From: Reclinomonas americana ATCC 50394
Lineage: Eukaryota > Jakobida > Jakobea > Jakobida
DNA: 52,798 bases
Assembly (NCBI GenBank): GCA_048213135.1
Contig: PS015559.1
Location: forward strand, 1 to 52,798
Reading direction: 5' to 3'
Of the stretch, positions 37,154 through 47,043 are shown one piece after another. A model generated the notes under the pieces. The model was not told where the DNA came from. It saw only the letters and a program-made list of their open reading frames with translations, and searched no databases. The first letter of the stretch is position 1; the number at the start of each line of letters is the position of its first letter. Made by a program: the position numbers and the translations under genes.

Positions 37154-40100
37154 ATGGCCTCCTCGTCATCCTCGCCACCCTCGTCCCACGCAATGCCCGC
37201 AGCCGCGCACCGCATGCAGTGGCGAGTGCGCTCATCTGCACCACTGCGTCTGCGCACTCCTCCTGCTTCTGTGCCTGCTTCTGCTTCAGCTGCTGCACCA
37301 GTGGAAGAAAAGGAGTTGTCGTCGCCGGCGACAGTGCTGCCCATGCGTGACTCACCGCGACTGTCCTCGCTCACTCCGTCGTCGTCGGTGGGCTCGTCAT
37401 TGTCGTCGTATGGCATGCGAGGTGAGGCTTTTAAGTTTCCGAACAAATGCTAGACTGCTCTTCCTTGGCCTCGTTGTCTCGCTCTTTCTGTGCATATGAC
37501 GCTCCCTCCACCTCATTACTCACTCTTTCCTTGCCTTTTTTGTGTCTTTTTAAAAAGGATCTGCTTCGAGCGGGTCTCTGGCCGGTCGTGATCGCGAGGT
37601 GCTGACGGGTGTGGTGCCGGGGCAAATGTTTGGTGCCGAGGTCGCCGACGACTGTGTTGGCGACTGTGCGCTCATTGTGTTGCATGAGTTGCGTATCAAA
37701 CCAGCGTGCGGCACCTTTTCCTAGCAGGCCTTTAATTGTTTCTTCGTTGTCGTGGCAGTGCTCGTGGTTCCGACGATCATGTGGCGTCGTTGGCGCTGTT
37801 TTTCCACACCGCCTTGCAGTGTCGAGTGGTGGTGCCGGATCTGTTTCGTGGCGAGGTGCTGACAGATGCGCAGGTGCGTGTGTTTGCCTTTACCGCGGCT
37901 GTGCACGAGCTCACCTCGCGCGCGTGCACCACAGATCGCTCTTCGTATGCGCAACTTTGACTGGGAGGCGGCCATGGACGATGTGTATGCGGTGATTCAT
38001 GGCGTGCGGTGCCAGCGTGTTGCCATTGTCGGATTTGGGCTCGGCGGAGCGCTGGCTGTGTTGGCGGCCAGCCGGCCAGTGCCGGTGCTCAGTCCGTCGT
38101 CGTCGTTTCACGAGGCAGCAGCGCCTACCGCGACGACGATTGTGGCGTGTGCCACCATTGGCGGTATTCCACCGCGTAGCATGTGGAGTGCCACTGAGTT
38201 GGCGGTCGATGGCATCCAGGGGCACTTTGGCAACGACGACGAGACCACCGATGTGCGCGCGGCGGACGAATTCGAGACCCTGCTGGCCACCTCGCCGGTG
38301 CCCGACTGCACAGTGTGGCGGTACCCTNNNNNNNNNNNNNNNNNNNNTGCGACTACACAGCGGGCTGTCACCGCCTCTGTGTGACAGCAATCCAGTGCTG
38401 CGATCCGGGTGGGGCTTCAAGGAGGGCGAGAAATGGACAGCGGTTGCGTCATCGTCATCGTCGTCGTCATCGTCGTCACTCGCTTGCTCGTCTCACTCTG
38501 ATGATGGTTTAGTGGAGGAGACGCTACTTTACCCTCCGTCTCACCGACCTGCGGTACGCTGCCAAGGCGGAGAGTGGCGACACGCGCGGCTGCATTCCCT
38601 CGTCATCCGTCCGCGCAGTCACGTGTGAAGACAGTCGGAAAGGGCGGCCGTGGGCCGTGTGCATACACACTGAGCGGCTCGACAAAGGTGAGTTGGAAAG
38701 AGATTGCTGGGGGTCTCACGCGAGCTGACGTGCTGCATGCAGGTCCACGGGAGTACTGGTTGACCTTTGAGTCGGAGAGCGAGTGGCGCGGGTGGCTGGT
38801 GGCGCTGACCGAGTGGAGAGTGACCTCGTCACAGTTCGAATACGGCAAGGGGGAGTCGCCGCTGGGAACCCTGGTGGCGTTTGGTGCGTGTGCCTCCCTT
38901 GCCCGTTTCCGTGCGCTTCGTGCGACTGTGACGACTCATTTTTTCGTTTGCATGCAGGCGCTGCCGGCTCCGGAGTGTCGACGTTGTGCAGTCACGCCAA
39001 GATGCTGTGGGGCGGTGGTCTGCTACCGGTGGAGGCGGAGCTGTTGGTCGAACTGTTTCGTGACTCGCGATTCTGCTCTCTCACCTCTCCTCCCGCCCTC
39101 TTCTCACTCCCCGTCTTGGCGCTGTGCAGAATTCGGAGCACAGCGACGTGCGTAGTCGAAGTGATGGCTTGCGTTCAAGAAGCTGTACTCACCCTCTCTG
39201 CCTGCAGGCATGGCATCGCGAGAATGCTGGAGGCGCATGAAGAGCTGCAGCTCTCCTTTGACAACCCCGCCAATGAGGTGTGTGTTTGTGCGCGTGTGCT
39301 CCTGACTGCGCGTCTCTCATGCTCAGCCACCCGTCGATGCCTCCAGGCGCAAGCACGACAAGTGCTGCAGGCGGTGTACGAGAATGAGCCGCTCTCGACG
39401 GAGCTGGCTACGGGTATCGAGCAACTCTTTGCCGACAGCTGTTGCGTGTCGAGTGGCTGTCAAAGAGCGATGCTTGTTTCCCCTCTCATATGTCTGTTAC
39501 AGCCATGCGGCTGGTGCGCGCACAACGAGACGAGTATGGCATCGACGATGGCACTCTGTAGTTGCGCCACCTCTGCCGTGCTCGTGCTACCCCGCTCTTC
39601 CCGCGCCAACGTTGTCTTCTCGATCTGCAGCTTCGTACAACAGGCGGCCAAGATTGCGGATCCACTGTTTGCCCCGACCTCCGCAGACATGGTGAGATGT
39701 TACCGCTGCACCGGCCAGACCACGTTGTTGAGCGGGAGATCGCCGTTGAGGTTGGTGAAGCGAGGCCAAATATTGTGAGGTACTGCGACTTACTGTGCTT
39801 GTGTGCAGATTACTCGAGAGCGGAGGGAGTCGGATGGAGCACGATTCATGGACAAAGTTGTCGAGCACGCTGGCCCGAGCAGACACTGTTATTCTGTTTC
39901 TCGTGGCCATGAGCGAGTTGCGTGCACTGTGCCACAAAAACAGTCAGGGTGTGTGCGATGCATGCTGACTGGCGTGAGCACAGGTTCGATCGACCTTCGT
40001 ACATGGACGACAGCATGCGACTCTTCGACGAGTGGGTGAACCAGGATCTCTCGTTTGCACGGTTTGTTCTCGCCACACACCTGACTTGTCGCGCCAAAGT

Positions 40101-40530
40101 GACTCACACACTGGCTGCCGCAGGCCGGTTCTACTGCTGCTAGTCAAATACGACAGGTTTCGTGAGCGTCTCGAGCAGGAGCCGGAGGCATTTGGCCGAG
40201 CGTTTCCCGAATTCAGACGTGCGTCTGCCTGTGCAATCCTCGTTGACTTTATTCTTTGCGTTCTACGGCTGACCTGTGAGCAGCACTGGCGGATGGCACG
40301 GATGCGACACAACAAGCCTGTCAGTACCTGGAGAACCAGTTCATGCATCTGAACAAGAATCCGGAGCGAGAGGTCCACGTGCGAATCATTTCGGCGACCA
40401 GTACGCCTCACGTCAGGTGCGTTGAGCCACCCTCTCTCTGGCGACCCACAAGTTTCTCATTTTTTTGCTGTCTGCACACAGAGACGCCATGAACGACGCC
40501 GTGGCCATGCTGAGAAGAGCTCAAAAGTAG
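37154..40530 (+). CDS. Dienelactone-hydrolase-like / PH / G-protein-alpha fusion with degenerate active sites
   Basis: About 16 exons encode roughly 780 residues. After a Ser/Pro/Ala-rich leader (exon 1, 37154-37421), exons 37558-38442 form an alpha/beta hydrolase of the dienelactone type: CALIVLHD, VVVPDLFRGEVLTD, the nucleophile elbow IVGFGLGGALAVLAA, and GIQGHFGNDDETTD followed by TVWRYP. The elbow has Gly where the family has Cys or Ser. Without a break (except a 20-N gap) the same exon enters a PH domain: GWGFKEGEKWTA|WRRRYFTLRL to REYWLTFESESEWRGWLVAL. Exons from 38957 encode a G-alpha fold: P-loop AFGAAGSGVSTLCSHAKML (Lys to Val), a helical domain with LSTELATGIEQLFAD and DEYGIDDGTL, switch II LLLESGGSRMEHDSW (family DVGGQ), VILFLVAMSE, G4 VLLLLVKYD (family NKxD), CQYLENQFMHLNKNPEREV, and G5 IISAT. 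It ends MLRRAQK with no receptor tail. Frames agree across all joins I could check. Confidence 0.85.
38328..38347. other. Short placeholder gap (20 N)
   Basis: Lies just after the hydrolase WRYP segment, where the catalytic His of this fold would be expected, and before the PH domain, so the His state is unknown. Confidence 0.97.
39561..39630 (+). other. Intron with GTTGCG donor in the G-alpha part
   Basis: Reading through would meet an in-frame TAG at 39559-39561. Splicing at TA|GTTGCGCC to CTGCAG|C restores DGTL-Y-FVQQAAKIADPLFA, which aligns with the end of the G-alpha helical domain. It is one of the best-supported examples of the GTTGCG donor class. Confidence 0.75.
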
Positions 40531-40684
40531 TAAATGTCTTCAGCAGCTGGTAGTCACGGTTGTCAGCTCTCCGTTTACGACAGCCAGGCAGGAGGTGCAC
40601 TTGCTCAAAAAATACACACAAACACCATGAACACACACAGTACAATCCTACTGTTGTGGAGGTGGACGGTGCAGTGCTAGTAGT

Positions 40685-41234
40685 NNNNNNNNNNNNNNNN
40701 NNNNNNNNNNNNNNNNNNNNNNNNNNNNNNNNNNNNNNNNNNNNNNNNNNNNNNNNNNNNNNNNNNNNNNNNNNNNNNNNNNNNNNNNNNNNNNNNNNNN
40801 NNNNNNNNNNNNNNNNNNNNNNNNNNNNNNNNNNNNNNNNNNNNNNNNNNNNNNNNNNNNNNNNNNNNNNNNNNNNNNNNNNNNNNNNNNNNNNNNNNNN
40901 NNNNNNNNNNNNNNNNNNNNNNNNNNNNNNNNNNNNNNNNNNNNNNNNNNNNNNNNNNNNNNNNNNNNNNNNNNNNNNNNNNNNNNNNNNNNNNNNNNNN
41001 NNNNNNNNNNNNNNNNNNNNNNNNNNNNNNNNNNNNNNNNNNNNNNNNNNNNNNNNNNNNNNNNNNNNNNNNNNNNNNNNNNNNNNNNNNNNNNNNNNNN
41101 NNNNNNNNNNNNNNNNNNNNNNNNNNNNNNNNNNNNNNNNNNNNNNNNNNNNNNNNNNNNNNNNNNNNNNNNNNNNNNNNNNNNNNNNNNNNNNNNNNNN
41201 NNNNNNNNNNNNNNNNNNNNNNNNNNNNNNNNNN
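40685..41234. other. Assembly gap (550 N) over most of MAD2
   Basis: Run of N that removes the body and 3' end of the MAD2 gene. Confidence 0.98.
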
Positions 41235-41488
41235 CAATCAATCAGCATACACGCTTGCACTCACACAAGACGCATAGAATGCACACCTGTTGATGCTGTA
41301 ACCTGCACACGCGCACGTAAAGAAAGAGAGAGAGAGAGAGAGAGAGGAGAGACATGCATGAGTGGTGACAACAACAACAACAACATCTTATGAACGGCAG
41401 TGAGCGAACCAAAGAACTCGGTGACAATCTCAGTGGATCCACGCAGTGTGATTGTGTTCTTGGCCGCTTGTGAGGTGGCCGCTGCCAT
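41235..41488 (-). CDS. MAD2: MAD2 spindle-checkpoint HORMA protein, N-terminal exons only
   Basis: MAD2 is the HORMA-domain protein that binds CDC20 and restrains the anaphase-promoting complex until chromosomes are attached. The ATG at 41486-41488 starts MAAATSQAAKNTITLRGSTE and continues IVTEFF, matching the family start ITLRGSAEIVAEFF. Splicing at TTTG|GTTCGC to an acceptor near 41307 adds Y-S-I-N-R-C-A-F-Y-A-S-C, matching the next family segment (FGINSILYQRGIYP). The rest should lie in the gap at 40685-41234. Stretches left of the gap show no convincing HORMA C-terminus. Only 85 bp separate its start from the divergent small gene at 41574. Confidence 0.87.
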
Positions 41489-41573
41489 TCTCTCGTCTTT
41501 ATTGACTTACACGTAACGGTCGACAAACGTGAATTTTCACGCACTTTTCTTGTTTCCTCCGCGACAAGGCACT

Positions 41574-42038
41574 ATGGACGACATTGGCATGAACAGCGAG
41601 TACCAGGTATGCGCGCCCGGCCGTTCTTATGCCGCCCTGTTTCCTTACACGCTGTGCAGGCGGGCGACATGGCCGGCTCGTATGCAGGTTTGTCTCTCCT
41701 GCTCTCCTCCACGCATGTTGTTTCTGTTCTTATGCGAGTTTGTGTGGTGTGGCAGCGGAGGGTGGACAGCCCTTCCAGGTGCCGAGCGGTGTGGGCCAGC
41801 AGTTGCGTGTGTGTGTTTGTTGTTGGCGTGAGATTGCCCGCGCAACACACGCACTCACGCTCTTTGTCTCTCCCTCGTGCTCGCTTGCTGTTGTTGTGCC
41901 ACACCAGGTACGCCGAGGGCTTTGTCTCCGGCTACGAGAGCGTTGCGTCTGGAGTGCGTGTGTTCGTGTTTTGTCTTGTTTTCTTTCTCACGTCATGTTC
42001 ATGATACGCAGGCCAACGAGTTCCAGAACTCCACTTGA
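41574..42038 (+). CDS. Small protein of about 62 residues, unknown function
   Basis: Five tiny exons can be joined in one frame: MDDIGMNSEYQ (41574-41606), AGDMAGSYA (from 41661), AEGGQPFQVPSGVGQQLRV (from about 41756), YAEGFVSGYESVASG (from about 41908), and ANEFQNST with TGA at 42036-42038. All joins have GT..AG ends and matching phases, so this is likely a real gene even though no family is recognised. The product is acidic and hydrophilic, with no signal peptide or membrane segment; YAEGFVSGYESV could be an amphipathic helix. It is head-to-head with MAD2 (85 bp) and tail-to-tail with the aquaporin. Alternatively it is part of a longer gene whose other exons I missed. Confidence 0.5.
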
Positions 42039-42223
42039 AGGAAGGGAGAGCGAGGTGTCTGTGTACGATGATGATGAGGGAGTGCAATGCACAAATCGCT
42101 GCGTGTGGGAATTCTTCTCGCGTTCGATTTGTTCGAAACCGTTTGCATTCGCGGGAAACACATCGAAGCCCACTTATCCACCTTCAGCTGCTGCCTGTTT
42201 CAAGGTTGGAAAACAACTATTTA

Positions 42224-43676
42224 TTACAGTACCTCGTTCAGGCGCTCGTCCGAGTCCAAGGCCAACTCATCCACCGTGCCTGGCGACGACGGCGTGTTGG
42301 TGGGGCGGGTGTGCATGTGCATGCCGCGTGGTGTGCTGGCGCCTGACGATCGCGAGGCGTGGCCACTTCTTGTTTGCTGTCCGAGTGCGCCTCCAGCTGC
42401 CGCTGTCGCCGCGTGCATAGAGGCCTTGGAGGCCGACATGGATGCCTGCGAGGCAGACTTGGCGACGGCCATCATGCGCTTGAACCACATGGGTGCCTTG
42501 CGGGGCAGTGCCATGCGCCGGCGACCGGACGAGGATCCCGCGCTGCTGCCGCGGTCCTCGTCGTCGTTTGAGTTCTCGTCCGACAGCGAGCCGAGGTCGG
42601 CGACATCCTTGTCCAGCATGTCGCCATCGGCGTCTTCGTTCTTCTTCTTCTTGTACTTGCGGTCGTGGTAGAAGGGCACGAGCTTGTACAGACCGAGGAA
42701 GAGCACGCAGGCGAATACTGTGGAGGGTGATCCCTGCCAGTGAGCCCTCCTCGTTTCCTCCTGTAACAACAGCAACACATTGTACGCACCATCGCCCACC
42801 CAGTGGATCCACCAGCCCTTGTACACGGCGCCGCCAACCATTGTTCCGAGACAGCGGGCCGAGTTAAGTCCTGCGCCACCGTAGCCGCGATCCGAGGCGA
42901 GACCGCCAGACACAAAAATGATAAAGCCGAGTGTGGCACCGACGAGCACCGGCGCCACGACAGGCCCAAAGATCTTGCCCTGCCGCGGATCGAGGGCCAA
43001 TCCAAACGACAAATACAGGTAGATGAAGGTGAAGAAGGTCTCGAACAGCAGCGCCGTGGCATACGGCATGTCACCCACCGCACATGCACCCAGGTGCGTG
43101 AGGTTCTGCACATCCGTGGACACAAACACGCGCAGTATGAGACCGCCGACGACGGCGCCAGCTGTCTGCGCGATGAGGTAGAGAATGCCGCGAGGGATGG
43201 AGCAGAGGCCGGTGCCGACTGTGGCCAGCGTGATGGGTGTGTTGAGGTGAGCGCCAGAGGCCGGCGCCACAGCGAAAATGTACAGAGTCAGGAAGATGGC
43301 ATGCATGACTCCGATAATGGGCGCGGCCGGCTGCGCATGCACACACACACTCTCTCTGTCATCACGCATGCTCTTGTGGCAGTGGTGGACGACGCGCACA
43401 CCCACCTTGAAACCGTAGACCACGGCCGACACGATGGACGCCATCGACGTGAAAACATACATCATCATGCCGACAAACTCGCTCTGCGTGATTTCCAAAT
43501 ACAGCGAAAAGAGTTTAGAGTTTTAGGCCCATAAATTCCATGCGCGCGTGCGTCTACACACAGTCCACGTACCAGTGCAGCGCGCCAACACGAGGGAGAC
43601 ACAAACTCGGCCCAGGTGGGATGGAGGGCGGCCCAGGAATTGGGGTCAAAAGCCGAGGCGGCCACAGTGGCTGGAT
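42224..43676 (-). CDS. Aquaporin/glyceroporin-like channel with altered NPA boxes (5' exon in gap)
   Basis: MIP-family channel with six membrane helices expected. The first visible exon (43676 to about 43600) reads PATVAASAFDPNSWAALHPT. It joins LEITQSEFVGMMMYVFTSMA (helix 1), then PAAPIIGVMHAIFLTLYIFA and the first half-helix ASGAHLNTPITLATVGTG, where the family has N-P-A. Later come ALLFETFFTFIYLYLSFGLA, VAPVLVGATLGFIIFVSGG and the second box GGAGLNSARCLGTMV, where the family has N-P-A-R. The pore Arg after the second box is kept, and both box Asn are kept. A basic KYKKKKNED turn leads to a long cytosolic tail, first acidic/Ser-rich then Ala/Ser/Lys-rich, ending at 42224. The start codon is probably in the gap or just right of it (an ATG at 44283-44285 is one candidate). 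The next gene upstream on the same strand is glycerol-3-phosphate dehydrogenase. Confidence 0.87.
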
Positions 43677-43774
43677 CTGTGCATGCGCAGAAAGAGAGAG
43701 AGAGAGAGAGAGCCAGTCAACAAACAGGAAAAGGAGCCTCGTCGATGGGAGAGCAGCGTATCATCACACTGATG

Positions 43775-44234
43775 NNNNNNNNNNNNNNNNNNNNNNNNNN
43801 NNNNNNNNNNNNNNNNNNNNNNNNNNNNNNNNNNNNNNNNNNNNNNNNNNNNNNNNNNNNNNNNNNNNNNNNNNNNNNNNNNNNNNNNNNNNNNNNNNNN
43901 NNNNNNNNNNNNNNNNNNNNNNNNNNNNNNNNNNNNNNNNNNNNNNNNNNNNNNNNNNNNNNNNNNNNNNNNNNNNNNNNNNNNNNNNNNNNNNNNNNNN
44001 NNNNNNNNNNNNNNNNNNNNNNNNNNNNNNNNNNNNNNNNNNNNNNNNNNNNNNNNNNNNNNNNNNNNNNNNNNNNNNNNNNNNNNNNNNNNNNNNNNNN
44101 NNNNNNNNNNNNNNNNNNNNNNNNNNNNNNNNNNNNNNNNNNNNNNNNNNNNNNNNNNNNNNNNNNNNNNNNNNNNNNNNNNNNNNNNNNNNNNNNNNNN
44201 NNNNNNNNNNNNNNNNNNNNNNNNNNNNNNNNNN
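43775..44234. other. Assembly gap (460 N) upstream of the aquaporin
   Basis: Probably contains the first exon(s) of the aquaporin gene. The 272 bases to its right (44235-44506) hold no supported gene apart from a possible first aquaporin codon at 44285; a TATATATTTTT stretch is at 44459-44469. Confidence 0.9.
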
Positions 44235-44506
44235 CGAGACCGAACAACGAAAACTTTTCTGTTTGCTCTGTCCGACGGTCGTCATACGTCCGTCACGGGA
44301 CTCGTCGCTTCATTCACCACCACAGTCGCCTTCGGGCCCCATAGTGTTGATGGAGGAGAGCAAGAGTGAATGACAGCTATCGATGGTCACGATTGCTGAT
44401 ACGTACACACGAACTCGGCATATATGCACCCCCATCCCCCGTTGTTTGCAGCAAGCAGTATATATTTTTCTTGCAACCAAAACAGCGAGGTTAGGTGATG
44501 CGTCTA

Positions 44507-47043
44507 CTAATTCGACTGGTACGTCGGCGGCATGGGAGGCACAGGCCGGCCCGACATTTTGGAAATGTACTGGTGGCAGTCGTCCAGCTGGCGAGCGCGC
44601 TCCTCGTCGGACCAAGCCAACAAGTGCGCCATGCGATCGGCCACACGGGGCGCGATCATGTGCGCCAGGTGGTCGTTGAAGAAGGGCTGCACATGACAAG
44701 GATAACAAACTCAGTCACCATTGGGAAAAAAAGGGGGAGCAGCGCGAAGCCACTAACCACGCGCAGTCGATTGACCACGACGTCCACCAGTGTGCGAGCG
44801 TACTCGTGCTCCACCGTAAAGTCGATTTCGCACACCAGGAACGGGTACGATGGATGCAGTCGCTTGTACACCACTGGCTGACGCCACTTGCGCGCAGACC
44901 CCGGTCGTTTCTGCCTTCGGTGCAGTTCCTCCATGCTGTGCTCCACAAACGAGCGGTCGTAGCGCAGCACCTGAGTCGACAAATCCCCGTACTTGTTGGT
45001 CAAGTAGAACGAGACTGCGCCAGAGTTCTGTCAGCAAGGAAAAAGCAAAGTGATTTCTTTCTTCTCTGGCACGCACGGTCTCGGTCTACTGCATGTCGCA
45101 CGCGGAGGATTTTGGCGAAATAGCGAGGATTGTCGCGAGGGAATGTGTGGCCGCCGAGCAGCACCAGATCCTGCGTCTTGCCGTCGGCGTGTGGCGGCTT
45201 GAGGCCGCACACCTCAATGGCCTTGCCGACGACCTCGGCCGCCATCGTGCGATACGTGGTCCACTTGCCACCCTGGATGCTCACCAGGCCGGCGCTCGAG
45301 ACGGTGATTAGATGCTCACGCGACACGGCCGCCGTGCCCGAGCCGGCATCCTGCGAAACATTCGGGTCCTGTGCGGAGAGGGAGAGACAGTGAGAAAGGG
45401 CCGTCGCACAAGTCTTTCATGAAAAAGAGAACTGACCACTGCCAGTGGCCGAATGCCGGCCCAGGCCGCCGACACCATTTCCCGTTTGAACTCGACATTG
45501 AAGTACTGACTGAGATACTCGAGGAGGTACTGAATGTCCTCCTCGGAAGGCGTGGGGTTCGCCTCTACTCGGGCTGGATTATCGGTGGTGCCAGCCAGCA
45601 ACGCACCGTGCCACGGAAGCATGAACAGGACCTGTTATTGTGCGATTGGTGACACAGGATCGTGAGTTGGCGCGCTGCAAGAGGGAACGGAGAGAGTGGG
45701 CGACGCAACTCGGCCGTCCTTGGTCTTCGGGATGAGCAAGCCCACCGAGGGCAGCTGCGCAAGAAAAGGGATGAGCATTCAAACTCATTCAGAGAGTCAC
45801 GATGGTGCGTGCGCGCAACATCATACGGGTTCTCCGTCGACTCAAAGAACAGTGTGTCGAACACCAGGTGCACGCCCGACGACGCCATGGTGGAGGTCTT
45901 GGCCTGGGGATTGTCGAGCTGCTTGACCTGATCGCTCATGGCGCCGGTGCAGTTGACGACCGACTTGGCCGCCACATTGAACTCCTCGCCCGTCAGCTGA
46001 TCACGCACACGCGCACCACACACACGACCGTTCTCGTCGTGCAGAATCTGCACCGCCTTCATGTGGTTGACCACTGTGGCGCCCAGCGAGGCCGCTGTGA
46101 CGGCCAGCGTCACGTTCATTCGAGCATCGTCAAAGCTGCCGTCGTAGTACAGCACGCCACCACACAGCCCCTCGGCACGAATCATGGGATTCTTGCGCAG
46201 CACCTTGGATCGCGACACGAAACGCGACGGACGCAGTCGGTGCGTGCCAGAGATCCAGTCGTACATCTGGCAAAGGAAGGTGAGGAAAGATGTAGAGAGA
46301 GATGCAGAGTGGCACGGTGACTCTGCTCACTTTCAAGCCAAACCACACGTACGGCACCTCCCACCACGAGTAGAGCGGGGTGAGAATAGCCAGCTGGTGC
46401 GACAGGTGCGGTGCGATCTTGAAAAAGGTGGAGCGCTCATGCAGTGCCTCCATCACCAGGTTGAACTGCGCACGATCCAGCTGCTTGATGGCCTTTTCCA
46501 GGTAGCGCACTCCGCCACTGAGCGACAACAATCCGTCAAGGACCGACTTCATCGATGATGATTGTGAGATGAAGAAGCGCAACTGCATCATCTTGGTGCT
46601 GCGACTGCTGGTGCCCGACGCAAAGTCATCCATCTCAATGAGCGCCACCGACAGACCACGTGCAGTGGCATCCACGGCCGCACCAGCACCCACACAGCCT
46701 GATTGCGCGCATGTGAGAGCATGCAAAGAGAAAGTGAAAGAGACACGCACACACCAGCGCCAATGATGAGCATGTCGAACTGGCGTCTGTGCAAACGATG
46801 GATCTGCTCGAGTCTCCGCGGCACAGTCTTGGTCACATCCACGGGCGCCACTTGACCATTTCCACCACCACCACCATTGTTGTTGATTGCGGTCTCTGGT
46901 GGTGGTGGTGGTGGCGCCGAGTTGTCGGGTGCGCTCAGCAGCACAGCGCCTGTCGCGAGGCCGCCGATGCCCAGCAGTGATGCAGCGAGGCGGATGCCAG
47001 TGAGCGAGCCGGCTTGCAGCCGCCGGCTTGCCCACTGCCACAT
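44507..47043 (-). CDS. GPD2: FAD-dependent glycerol-3-phosphate dehydrogenase, mitochondrial
   Basis: Oxidises glycerol-3-phosphate to dihydroxyacetone phosphate on the outer face of the inner mitochondrial membrane and passes electrons to ubiquinone. The ATG at 47041-47043 starts MWQWASRRLQAGSLTGIRLA with a hydrophobic segment, then a Pro/Asn/Gly linker. The FAD-binding motif FDMLIIGAG|CVGAGAAVDATARG is split by an intron. DDFASGTSSRSTKMM joins H-GGVRYLEKAIKQL only if the GTTGCG donor at 46583 is used, giving the family motif STKxxHGG. Further conserved parts are MYDWISGTHRLRPSRFV, GGVLYYDGSFDDARMNV, VLLPWHGALLAGTTDN, PSEEDIQYLLEYLSQYFNV, AAWAGIRPLAV, and VSIQGGKWTTYRTMAAE. The C-terminal domain includes KRLHPSYPFLVCEIDFTVEH and ends PPTYQSN at 44507. 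No EF-hand extension is present. Several joins use GTTGCG donors (45709, 46583). Confidence 0.95.
46519..46583 (-). other. Intron with GTTGCG donor in GPD2
   Basis: The donor CA|GTTGCGC and acceptor CTCAG|T join STKMM to H-GGVRYLE. The invariant His-Gly-Gly after STKxx is created only by this splice, so the donor assignment has independent family support. Confidence 0.85.

Noticed and set aside
39167-39213. A 23-bp GT..AG stretch (GTACTC to CTGCAG) as an intron
   Set aside because: Too short, and removing it breaks the frame that aligns with the G-alpha helical domain.
39558-39562. In-frame TAG in the G-alpha part, suggesting a pseudogene
   Set aside because: A GTTGCG-AG intron at 39561-39630 removes it and restores alignment with the G-alpha family.
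40531-40684. Minus-strand open frame left of the gap (with LLKTFTTFELF) as the MAD2 C-terminus
   Set aside because: The resemblance to the MAD2 end is too short and lacks the safety-belt motifs; it lies directly in the 3' flank of the G-alpha fusion.
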